Source: UMGS755 sp045652815 (GTDB lineage: Bacteria > Bacillota > Clostridia > UBA1381 > UBA9506). Taken from it: 11,284 bases of DNA. This document shows positions 1-6,247 of the stretch, piece by piece. The stretch lies in contig JAZOLH010000085.1 in NCBI GenBank assembly GCA_045652815.1, positions 1-11,284 of the forward strand. Direction: 5' to 3'. Under the pieces are notes generated by a model. The model saw nothing but the letters and a program-made list of their open reading frames with translations. It was not told the DNA's origin and ran no database searches. A program made the position numbers and the translations under genes. How positions within the stretch are numbered: the stretch's first letter is position 1; the number at the start of each line of letters is the position of its first letter.

Positions 1-1
1 G

Positions 2-625
2 GTGGGCTTTTCTGCCATCACCCCGCCTGCTCCCTATGATACTCTGACAAATGCCATCACCATCGTTCTGCCCTTGTCTGATGCGGTGATTGACTCTGTG
101 GCAAAAGGTCCAAACCACACCTATTTCCACCATTACCGCACGGTGAACGCTTATTTAGACAGGGTTTGCCTGTCTGTTGGTCTGCTGCTCGCCGAACAGG
201 GTCACCGCTATGTCTGTGTACCCGCTTCTCAAAGCATCGAGGGCTATCAGGGTCTCTTTTCTCATAAAGAAGCCGCGGTACGCGCAGGTCTTGGCACCAT
301 CGGTAAAAGCGCCCTTTTCTTATCAGATAAATTCGGTCCCCGTGTGCGCCTTGCCACCATCTTAACCGATGCGAATTTGTCAGATGGCTATCTGCCCCCG
401 TCTCAAAACAACCCCTGCGAAACCTGTCGTGCATGCGTTGTCGCCTGCCCTGCCCTTGCCATTTCGGGCAAGACTTTTTCTGCAGGCGGAACTGCTATCT
501 TAGACCGTGCCGCCTGCAGTAATCATATGAAAACCGCTTACCAAAAAATCGGTCGCGGCGTGGTTTGCGGCATATGTGTCAGCGTTTGCCCCGCAGGTAA
601 AAAGAAAAATGAAAATAAGGATTGA
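2..625 (+). CDS. QueG-like double [4Fe-4S] cluster protein, 5' end missing
   Basis: The reading frame is open to the window's left edge, so the GTG at position 2 is probably an internal codon and the 207 visible residues are the C-terminal part. The central stretch (about residues 88-122, HKEAAVRAGLGTIGKS followed by FGPRVRLATILTD) is the signature of the COG1600/epoxyqueuosine-reductase-like iron-sulfur family. A CxxCxxCxxxCP motif follows (C139, C142, C145, C149). A second set comes near the C-terminus (C172, then C189, C192, C196 in CGICVSVCP), enough for two [4Fe-4S] clusters. The family relates to QueG, which reduces epoxyqueuosine in tRNA, but short clostridial members of this type lack proven function. 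An unassigned redox role is equally possible, so no symbol is given. No clear terminator follows it; the next gene's promoter overlaps its TGA stop. Confidence 0.85.
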   Translation: MGFSAITPPAPYDTLTNAITIVLPLSDAVIDSVAKGPNHTYFHHYRTVNAYLDRVCLSVGLLLAEQGHRYVCVPASQSIEGYQGLFSHKEAAVRAGLGTIGKSALFLSDKFGPRVRLATILTDANLSDGYLPPSQNNPCETCRACVVACPALAISGKTFSAGGTAILDRAACSNHMKTAYQKIGRGVVCGICVSVCPAGKKKNENKD

Positions 626-650
626 ATATTAAGATTCAATTGGTTATAAT
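621..650 (+). promoter_or_regulatory. Sigma-A-type promoter of the mbl-like gene with overlapping palindrome
   Basis: TTGAAT at 622-627 and a perfect TATAAT at 645-650 are separated by 17 bp, which is ideal spacing for a housekeeping promoter. Transcription would begin near 657, giving a leader of about 47 nt before the ATG at 704. The -35 box lies inside a perfect 7-bp inverted repeat, ATTGAAT (621-627) and ATTCAAT (634-640), with a 6-nt loop. This could be an operator. The same palindrome overlaps the stop codon of the upstream Fe-S gene (623-625). It is AT-only apart from one G-C pair and has no U-tract after it, so it is a poor terminator. Confidence 0.7.
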
Positions 651-703
651 GGAAGTATAACATAGAAAGAAAACCTATTCTGTCACATCAGGAGGGACAC
701 AAA

Positions 704-1714
704 ATGTTCAAATTTGGACAAGATATCGGTATCGACCTCGGCACAGCCACCGTGCTTGTGTACTTAAAAGGCAAAGGCGTTATTTTAAAGGAACCCAGCG
801 TTGTTGCTATCGACACAAACACAGGCAAAGTTTTAAAAGTAGGTGTTGAAGCTCAGCATATGATCGGACGTACTCCCGGCAACATCGTTGCCATCCGTCC
901 CCTGCGTGACGGTGTTATTTCCGATTATGATGCCACCGAAAAAATGATTCGCTATTTCCTGCGCAAGGTTTGCAAAAATCGCTTCTTTAAACCCCGTGTT
1001 ATGGTTTGCGTTCCCAGTCAGGTAACAGAAGTGGAAGAACGCGCTATTCACGATGCGGCTCAGCAGGCAGGTGCCGGCAAAACCTATATCATCGAGGAAC
1101 CCATTGCGGCCGCCATCGGTGCAGGCCTTGATATTTCCAAACCCCACGGTAATATGATTGTAGATATCGGCGGCGGTACTGCCGATGTTGCTGTTATTTC
1201 CTTGGGCGAAATCGTTGTGTCCAACTCTATCAAAGTAGCGGGCGACAAGTTCGATGAAGCTGTTGTAAAATACATCCGCAAAAAACATAATATGATGATT
1301 GGTGACAGAACAGCCGAAGATTTAAAAATCAACTTGGGTTGTGTGTTCCCCCGTCCCACACCCATCGCTATGGAAATCAAAGGTCGTTGCCTCATTACAG
1401 GTCTTCCCAAAGTTATCACTATCAATTCCGATGAAATGCTGGAGGCCTTTGAAGAATGTGCGGCGCAGATTGTTGATGCTGTCCATAACGTTTTAGAAAA
1501 AACCCCGCCCGAACTGGTGGGCGATATCAGTTCAGGCGGCATCCTGCTCACAGGCGGCGGCAGTCTGATTTACGGTCTTGATAAACTGCTGGCTAAAGAA
1601 ACAGGTCTCGATGTTTACATTGCCGAAGATGCTGTTTACTGTGTTGCTAAGGGCACAGGTATGTCCTTAAACTACATTGACGATATGAAACACGGCATCC
1701 GCCAGCACAGATAA
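704..1714 (+). CDS. mbl: MreB-family bacterial actin, Mbl-like (rod shape determination)
   Basis: 336-residue actin-fold ATPase of the MreB family, which forms membrane-bound filaments that position elongation-type cell-wall synthesis. The first phosphate loop is DIGIDLGTATVLV (residues 7-19). The block KGKGVILKEPSVVAID (22-37) and GRTPGNIVAIRPLRDGVI (55-72) follow. The second phosphate loop is VDIGGGTADVAVIS (153-166), and the adenosine loop is LTGGGSLIYGLDKLL (282-296). From memory of the family, the N-terminal sequence and the VFPRP..., GRCLITGLPKVITINS and LEKTPPEL segments fit Bacillus Mbl better than MreB, but a MreBH-type or sole MreB assignment cannot be excluded. The length is normal. 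The ATG is preceded by AGGAGG at 690-695 with 8-nt spacing. No mreC, mreD or minCD neighbours are present, consistent with a detached paralogue. A terminator follows at 1723-1754. Confidence 0.93.
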   Translation: MFKFGQDIGIDLGTATVLVYLKGKGVILKEPSVVAIDTNTGKVLKVGVEAQHMIGRTPGNIVAIRPLRDGVISDYDATEKMIRYFLRKVCKNRFFKPRVMVCVPSQVTEVEERAIHDAAQQAGAGKTYIIEEPIAAAIGAGLDISKPHGNMIVDIGGGTADVAVISLGEIVVSNSIKVAGDKFDEAVVKYIRKKHNMMIGDRTAEDLKINLGCVFPRPTPIAMEIKGRCLITGLPKVITINSDEMLEAFEECAAQIVDAVHNVLEKTPPELVGDISSGGILLTGGGSLIYGLDKLLAKETGLDVYIAEDAVYCVAKGTGMSLNYIDDMKHGIRQHR

Positions 1715-1722
1715 TCAAAAGT

Positions 1723-1754
1723 AAAACTGCGTGCCAATTGCACGCAGTTTTTTT
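1723..1754 (+). terminator. Intrinsic terminator after the mbl-like gene
   Basis: AAAACTGCGTG (1723-1733) and CACGCAGTTTT (1741-1751) form a perfect 11-bp stem with a 7-nt loop. A run of seven T residues (1748-1754) begins within the 3' arm. The structure begins 8 nt after the mbl-like stop codon. Only two bases (1755-1756) separate the T-run from the ribosome binding site of the next gene (AAAGGAG, 1757-1763), so the hairpin also lies in the leader of the aldo/keto reductase. Confidence 0.88.
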
Positions 1755-1769
1755 GTAAAGGAGAACACT

Positions 1770-2891
1770 ATGTTACTGGATGAAATTAAAGGAAAATTGG
1801 GCTTTGGCTGTATGCGCCTGCCTATGAATGGCGAAGAAGTGGATACAGAACACTTCTCCAAAATGATTGATACCTTCTTAGAAAACGGTTTTAATTATTT
1901 TGACACTGCCCACGGATACTTAGATGGCAAAAGTGAACTGGCTTTAAAAGAATGCCTGACCTCCCGCCACCCCCGCGAGTCTTATCTACTCGCCAACAAA
2001 CTCTCTAATCCCTATTTTGAAAAAGAAGAAGATATTCTCCCCTTCTTCAATCAGCAACTTGCCGATTGCGGTGTTGACTATTTCGACCTGTATTTAATGC
2101 ACGCGCAGGAGAAAATGAACTATGAAAAATATAAATCCTGCCGTGCTTATGAAACTGCTTTTGAACTGAAAAAACAAGGCAAAGTGCGCTACGTGGGTAT
2201 CTCTTTCCACGATAATGCCGAAATGTTAGAGCGCATTTTAACGGATTATCCCGACCTTGACTTTGTGCAGATTCAGTTTAACTATGCCGATTACGAAGAC
2301 CCCGCTATCGACTCTAAAAACTGCTATGAAGTTTGCGTCCGCCACAAAAAGCCCGTGGTTGTGATGGAGCCCGTTAAAGGTGGTGCACTGGTGAACAAAC
2401 TGCCCGAGCCCGCTCTTGCCCTGCTCCGTGATTTAGGCGGCGGTTCTCCCGCAAGTTATGCCATCCGCTTTGCCGCAAGTTTCCCCGGCGTTGTAACGGT
2501 CCTCTCCGGCATGGGCGATATGGATATGATGAACGATAACATCAGTTATATGAAAGACTTTAAGCCCCTGAATGAAACCGAACAGGAAACCATCAAAAAG
2601 GTTTGCGACCTGTTCCACGCTCAGAATCTGATTCAGTGTACCGCGTGCCGCTATTGTGTGGCAGGTTGTCCTGCCAGCATCCCCATCCCCGACCTGTTTG
2701 CCTGCTTAAACGGTAAAAAGGCGTGGCGCGGCTGGACCGCAGGATATTATTACAAGGTGCACACCCACGATAAAGGCAAGGCAAGTGATTGCATCGAATG
2801 CGGTGCCTGCGAAGATATTTGCCCCCAGCACCTGCCCATCCGTGATTTAATGAAAGATTTAGTGGAGACTTTCGAGAAGAAAAAGAAATAA
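1770..2891 (+). CDS. Aldo/keto reductase with C-terminal dicluster ferredoxin domain
   Basis: 373-residue predicted cytoplasmic oxidoreductase of the COG1453 type. The N-terminal part (about 1-270) is an AKR TIM barrel. The usual catalytic tetrad is visible: D45 and Y50 (FDTAHGY), K77 (LLANKL) and H111 (YLMHAQ). The C-terminal part has two ferredoxin motifs: C290, C293, C296, C300 (CTACRYCVAGCP) and C341, C344, C347, C351 (CIECGACEDICP). These should bind two [4Fe-4S] clusters, so electrons may come from or go to a ferredoxin-type partner as well as NAD(P)H. The substrate is unknown. The ATG at 1770 is chosen because AAAGGAG lies 6 nt upstream. The frame stays open up to a GTG at 1731, but that codon sits inside the preceding terminator hairpin and adds 13 residues foreign to the family. 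Transcription probably depends on read-through from the mbl-like gene. Confidence 0.93.
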   Translation: MLLDEIKGKLGFGCMRLPMNGEEVDTEHFSKMIDTFLENGFNYFDTAHGYLDGKSELALKECLTSRHPRESYLLANKLSNPYFEKEEDILPFFNQQLADCGVDYFDLYLMHAQEKMNYEKYKSCRAYETAFELKKQGKVRYVGISFHDNAEMLERILTDYPDLDFVQIQFNYADYEDPAIDSKNCYEVCVRHKKPVVVMEPVKGGALVNKLPEPALALLRDLGGGSPASYAIRFAASFPGVVTVLSGMGDMDMMNDNISYMKDFKPLNETEQETIKKVCDLFHAQNLIQCTACRYCVAGCPASIPIPDLFACLNGKKAWRGWTAGYYYKVHTHDKGKASDCIECGACEDICPQHLPIRDLMKDLVETFEKKKK

Positions 2892-2893
2892 CG

Positions 2894-2929
2894 AAAAAAG
2901 CGTTGTAGAAAATTCTACAACGCTTTTTT
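2894..2929. terminator. Bidirectional intrinsic terminator between convergent genes
   Basis: A perfect 17-bp inverted repeat (arms 2894-2910 and 2913-2929) has a core of GCGTTGTAGAA and TTCTACAACGC. It is flanked by six A residues on the left and six T residues on the right, so it ends in a U-tract when read from either strand. It begins 3 nt after the aldo/keto reductase stop and serves that + strand gene. On the - strand it terminates the pur-amidohydrolase-mutY unit; the last two bases of the right arm (2928-2929) are part of the mutY stop codon (2928-2930). Confidence 0.95.
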
Positions 2930-3977
2930 ATTTGCATAACAGTTTCTCCAAAAATGGTTTCATGGCTGATGGCAGGGCGATGGTTTCTTCCAAGTCACGA
3001 AGACTCACCCAAGTGAAATCCCCCACTTTCTGATCGACCTCTACCACGTAACTTTCCATCTCCCAAATGAGATGGGTAAACACGTGTCGGCTGTTTGCAA
3101 AGGGTACCGCTTCCCCACTCAAATTCCAGTCCAAAAGGGTTTGTTTAAGCGCTTTTGCCGATAGATGCTTATCCACGGAAGGAAATTCCCACATCCCCGC
3201 CAAAACACCTTTTTTCGGGCGTTTTAAAAGAGCAATTTCATCACCGCATCTAAGCAAGAAAACCGTTCGCTTCACGGTTTTCTTTTCTTTTTTCACAATG
3301 CGAACAGGCAACTCCTTTTCTCTGCCTTTCGCCTTTGCCAAACACAAATGAGAAAGAGGGCAACTCTCGCACCGCGGCACACTGGGAATACAAATCAGCG
3401 CCCCCAGTTCCATAATGGCTTGTGTTAAATCACTTCTATCATCTGCCTGCGGATACACCGCCGAAAGTTCTGCTTTCACCCGCTTTTTAACTGCAGGGAG
3501 CATAATATCCGTATCGTCATCTAAAAGTCGCGCCGCCACACGAAGCACATTGCCATCAACAGCAGGCGTGGGCAGATTAAAGGCAATGGAGCCAATGGCT
3601 CCCGCGGTGTAATCCCCAATGCCGGGGAGTTTTTCAAGGAGTGCCGCGTCCTGCGGAAAGGCGCCGCCATATTCTTCCACGATGATTTTAGCCGCCTTTT
3701 GCATATTCCGCACGCGGCTGTAATACCCCAGCCCCTCCCAGAGTTTCAGAAGTTGCTCCTCGGGTGCATTTGCCAGATCTTCCACCGTGGGCAACGCCGC
3801 AAGAAACCTTTCATAGTAAGGCAAAGCCGCTTCTACACGGGTTTGCTGGAGCATAATCTCCGACACCCAAACACGATAGGGGTCGTGATTTTCCCGCCAA
3901 GGCAAAATCCGCTGATTTTTTCGATACCATAAACAAAGCGGCATCACCATCTTCGAAAAAATCTCCTGATAGTTCAT
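2928..3977 (-). CDS. mutY: A/G-specific adenine DNA glycosylase MutY
   Basis: 349-residue base-excision repair enzyme that removes adenine mispaired with 8-oxoguanine. The N-terminal glycosylase domain shows LPWR (25-28), WVSEIMLQQTRV (37-48) with catalytic Glu40, and the helix-hairpin-helix LPGIGDYTAGAI (117-128). The loop AVDGNVLRV has the catalytic Asp141. The [4Fe-4S] cysteines have the exact MutY spacing: C196-X6-C203-X2-C206-X5-C212. The C-terminal NUDIX-like 8-oxoG recognition domain (about 235-349) includes LKRPKKGVLAGMWEFP and HVFTHLIWEM. The length and domains are complete. The ATG at 3977 has GAGGTG 7 nt upstream. It lies 18 bp after the amidohydrolase with no terminator between them, so it is probably the last gene of the purine transcript. 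Confidence 0.96.
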   Translation of the reverse strand: MNYQEIFSKMVMPLCLWYRKNQRILPWRENHDPYRVWVSEIMLQQTRVEAALPYYERFLAALPTVEDLANAPEEQLLKLWEGLGYYSRVRNMQKAAKIIVEEYGGAFPQDAALLEKLPGIGDYTAGAIGSIAFNLPTPAVDGNVLRVAARLLDDDTDIMLPAVKKRVKAELSAVYPQADDRSDLTQAIMELGALICIPSVPRCESCPLSHLCLAKAKGREKELPVRIVKKEKKTVKRTVFLLRCGDEIALLKRPKKGVLAGMWEFPSVDKHLSAKALKQTLLDWNLSGEAVPFANSRHVFTHLIWEMESYVVEVDQKVGDFTWVSLRDLEETIALPSAMKPFLEKLLCK

Positions 3978-3995
3978 GCCGCTTCACCTCTTTTA

Positions 3996-4784
3996 TTATT
4001 CTAAATTAAGCAATTTGTAAGCATTCTTCCAGAGGATCTGCTCACTTTCCTCTTCAGAAAGTCCCATCGCATCAAACACACGTAGTTCGTCATCATAGAG
4101 TGACAAAGGATAGTCTGTGCCAAAAAGCACCCTCTCGGCGCCAAAAGCACGAACATAACCTGCCGCCACCTCGGGCTCCATAAACCGAATGGAACTGGAT
4201 GTATCCACATAGATATTTTCAAAATCAGCAAGTTCCCGCTTGGCCGCTTCCTGCTCGCCATAACCACCCATATGAGCCGCCACAACGGTCAGTTTTGGAA
4301 ACTGTTTCATCACCTTTGCAAGCCGCGCCGGCGTTGCACAGTCGGTGTGGAGATCGCCCATATGCATCAAAATCGGGAGCCTGCCCTCTGCCATTTCATA
4401 GATGGGAAGCATTGCTTCATCATCAATGGCAAAGCCCTGAAAAACAGGATGGAATTTAAGACCTTTTAGCCCCAACGAAATCAATCGGTCCAGTTCTTCG
4501 TGGCACGCCATATAGTCAGGATGCAAGGTACCAAAACCAACAATCCCGTCTGTAAGCAGTGTGCTGACGTAATCGTTAATCACGGGCACCTGCTGTGGTT
4601 TTGTGGCGGTTGCGTGCACAACAATGGTATCAATCTTGTGCTTTTTTGCATCATCAAGGAGCACCTTAAATGTTCCGTTGCCCGCCAAGGGAATACCATA
4701 ATATTCGTTTAAATTCTGCGCCGCTTTCAGCGCAATTTTATCATGAAAAGCGTGGGCGTGAAAGTCCACGATTTTTCTACCCAA
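3996..4784 (-). CDS. Amidohydrolase-2 family metal-dependent hydrolase (PF04909-like)
   Basis: About 262 residues with a TIM-barrel amidohydrolase layout. Counting from the TTG start, the metal-binding pair is H9 and H11 (VDFHAH). Further candidates are H112 (KFHP), H141 (ILMHMG), H171 (VVAAHMGG) and D224 (FGTDYP), the expected positions for a mononuclear-metal enzyme of this superfamily. Known members include decarboxylases (ACMSD, gamma-resorcylate) and hydratases as well as hydrolases, so the reaction cannot be named. The frame extends to a GTG at 4793, but that codon lies within the Shine-Dalgarno sequence AGAGGTG (4791-4797). TTG at 4784 is 6 nt past it and gives a start just before the HxH motif; a GTG at 4769 is another option. 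It starts 15 nt after the purD stop and ends 18 nt before mutY, so co-transcription with both is likely. A link to purine metabolism is only inferred from position. Confidence 0.85.
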   Translation of the reverse strand: MGRKIVDFHAHAFHDKIALKAAQNLNEYYGIPLAGNGTFKVLLDDAKKHKIDTIVVHATATKPQQVPVINDYVSTLLTDGIVGFGTLHPDYMACHEELDRLISLGLKGLKFHPVFQGFAIDDEAMLPIYEMAEGRLPILMHMGDLHTDCATPARLAKVMKQFPKLTVVAAHMGGYGEQEAAKRELADFENIYVDTSSSIRFMEPEVAAGYVRAFGAERVLFGTDYPLSLYDDELRVFDAMGLSEEESEQILWKNAYKLLNLE

Positions 4785-4799
4785 TGGAGACACCTCTAA

Positions 4800-6071
4800 T
4801 TAAATGGTTTCTTTTTTTCTGCCAATATCCTTGCGGAAATGCACATCATCGAAATGGATTTTAGAAACACCATCATAAGCTTTTTTGATGGCCGCTTCCA
4901 AATCTTCTGCCACAGCGGTAACGCCTAAAACGCGACCACCGGCTGTCAGAATTTCACCGCCGTCGAGTTTTGTACCTGCGTGGAACACGGTGATGTCCTT
5001 ATCTTCTTCCGCAGTTTCAATACCGGAAATCGGCAGACCTTTTTTGTATGCCTTAGGATAACCGCCGGATGCCATAACAACGCAAACCGCCGCATTATCT
5101 GCCCATTCAACCTTAACATCTGCCAAGCGTTCTTCCGCAACTGCCAAGAAAATTTCAAGTAAATCCGTTTTCAGTCTGGGCAGAACAACCTGTGTTTCGG
5201 GGTCGCCGAAACGAGCGTTGTATTCAATCACCTTAACACCGTTTTTGGTCATAATGAGGCCAAAGTATAAAACACCTTTAAAAGTTCTGCCCTCTTTGTT
5301 CATCGCATCCATAGTGGGCATAAAGATGTTTTCCATACATTCAGTGTGGATGGCTTCAGAATAGAGTCTGCTGGGAGAGAATGTACCCATACCGCCGGTG
5401 TTTAAACCTTCGTCATTGTCATAAGCACGTTTGTGATCCTGCGCGCTCACCATAGGATACAAGGTCTTACCGTCAGTAAATGCTAAAACGGACACTTCCT
5501 GACCTGTTAAAAACTCTTCAATAACAACGCGACTACCGGCATCACCAAACACCTTGTCGCACATAATATCTTCCACAGCCGCTTTTGCTTCTTCAAAATC
5601 AGCCGCAATGATAACGCCCTTACCCAGCGCCAAACCTTCGGCTTTCACAACGGTGGGATAGGAAACGGTTTTTAAGTAGTCGATGGCTTTTTCGCTTTCA
5701 TCAAACACTTCGTAAGCCGCGGTGGGAATGCCATATTTCTTCATCAGGTCCTTAGAGAACACCTTGCTACCTTCAATAATAGCCGCATTCTGACGAGGAC
5801 CAAAAGCCAACAGACCTTCTGCTTCCAGCGCATCTACCATACCCAGCATCAAGGGGTCATCAGGCGCCACAACGGTTAAATCAATCTGATTTTCTTTGGC
5901 AAAAGCCACAACGCCTTCAACATCTGTTGCTTTAATGTCAACGCAGGTAGCAATGGAGGCAATACCGCCATTGCCGGGCGCCGCAAAAAGTTCGGGCTTC
6001 ATGGGGCTCTGTGCCAGTTTCCATAAAATTGTATGTTCGCGACCGCCGCCGCCTACAACTAAAACTTTCAT
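4800..6071 (-). CDS. purD: Phosphoribosylamine-glycine ligase (GAR synthetase) PurD
   Basis: 423 residues, the usual length. It catalyses step 2 of de novo purine synthesis, joining phosphoribosylamine and glycine with ATP to give GAR. The N-domain begins VLVVGGGGREH (3-13), followed by APGNGG (31-36). The ATP-grasp lysine loop is VVKAEGLALGKG (141-152). DHKRAYDNDEGLNTGGMG (212-229) is the conserved PurD block. The family signature is EYNARFGDPETQ (283-294), including the metal-binding Glu and Asn. The ATG at 6071 is preceded by AGAAGG at about 12 nt, a weak and distant ribosome site compared with purM or purF. It is the only pur gene here not packed against its upstream neighbour: 176 bp containing a palindromic repeat element separate it from purH. 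Its TAA stop is followed directly by the amidohydrolase ribosome site. Confidence 0.98.
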   Translation of the reverse strand: MKVLVVGGGGREHTILWKLAQSPMKPELFAAPGNGGIASIATCVDIKATDVEGVVAFAKENQIDLTVVAPDDPLMLGMVDALEAEGLLAFGPRQNAAIIEGSKVFSKDLMKKYGIPTAAYEVFDESEKAIDYLKTVSYPTVVKAEGLALGKGVIIAADFEEAKAAVEDIMCDKVFGDAGSRVVIEEFLTGQEVSVLAFTDGKTLYPMVSAQDHKRAYDNDEGLNTGGMGTFSPSRLYSEAIHTECMENIFMPTMDAMNKEGRTFKGVLYFGLIMTKNGVKVIEYNARFGDPETQVVLPRLKTDLLEIFLAVAEERLADVKVEWADNAAVCVVMASGGYPKAYKKGLPISGIETAEEDKDITVFHAGTKLDGGEILTAGGRVLGVTAVAEDLEAAIKKAYDGVSKIHFDDVHFRKDIGRKKETI

Positions 6072-6109
6072 TAGAGTACAATCCCTTCTAATTTAAAACA
6101 AGATTTCAA

Positions 6110-6242
6110 GAAATGCGATATGCGCAATTTTCACCAATCTTGATTGAGGAAAAATCGATACAGATTGCATTTCGCAGAACCCGACGTGTACTCTTTGTAC
6201 ACAAGGGGGCGAGAAATGTGATGTGTGCGATTTTAACCAATC
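6110..6242. repeat. Three-armed palindromic intergenic element between purH and purD
   Basis: Arm A (6110-6139) and arm C (6213-6242) are direct repeats, with 25 of 30 positions identical. Both begin GAAATG and end ACCAATC, and four of the five differences are transitions. Arm B (6142-6173) is an imperfect inverted copy that begins GATTGAGG and ends GCATTTC. A and B face each other across only two bases, with GAAATGC (6110-6116) pairing with GCATTTC (6167-6173) and CAATC (6135-6139) with GATTG (6142-6146). B can instead pair with C, with AAAATCG (6151-6157) matching CGATTTT (6228-6234) and GATTG matching CAATC (6238-6242). Between B and C is a nested hairpin: CCC (6180-6182), then GTGTAC (6186-6191), loop TCTTT, GTACAC (6197-6202), then a G-run (6205-6209). 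No convincing ORF occupies it. It resembles a dispersed intergenic repeat or MITE-like element, but its copy number is unknown. Confidence 0.8.
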
Positions 6243-6247
6243 AGAAA

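Noticed and set aside
621..640. Palindrome after the QueG-like gene as a terminator
   Set aside because: The stem is almost entirely A-T and is followed by TGGTTATAAT, not a T-run; it fits a promoter-associated operator better.
1731..1769. Upstream GTG start for the aldo/keto reductase
   Set aside because: The GTG lies inside the terminator hairpin stem and has no ribosome binding site, whereas the ATG at 1770 has AAAGGAG at 6-nt spacing.
4785..4793. GTG start at 4793 for the amidohydrolase
   Set aside because: The codon is part of the AGAGGTG ribosome site itself; the TTG at 4784 is correctly spaced from it.
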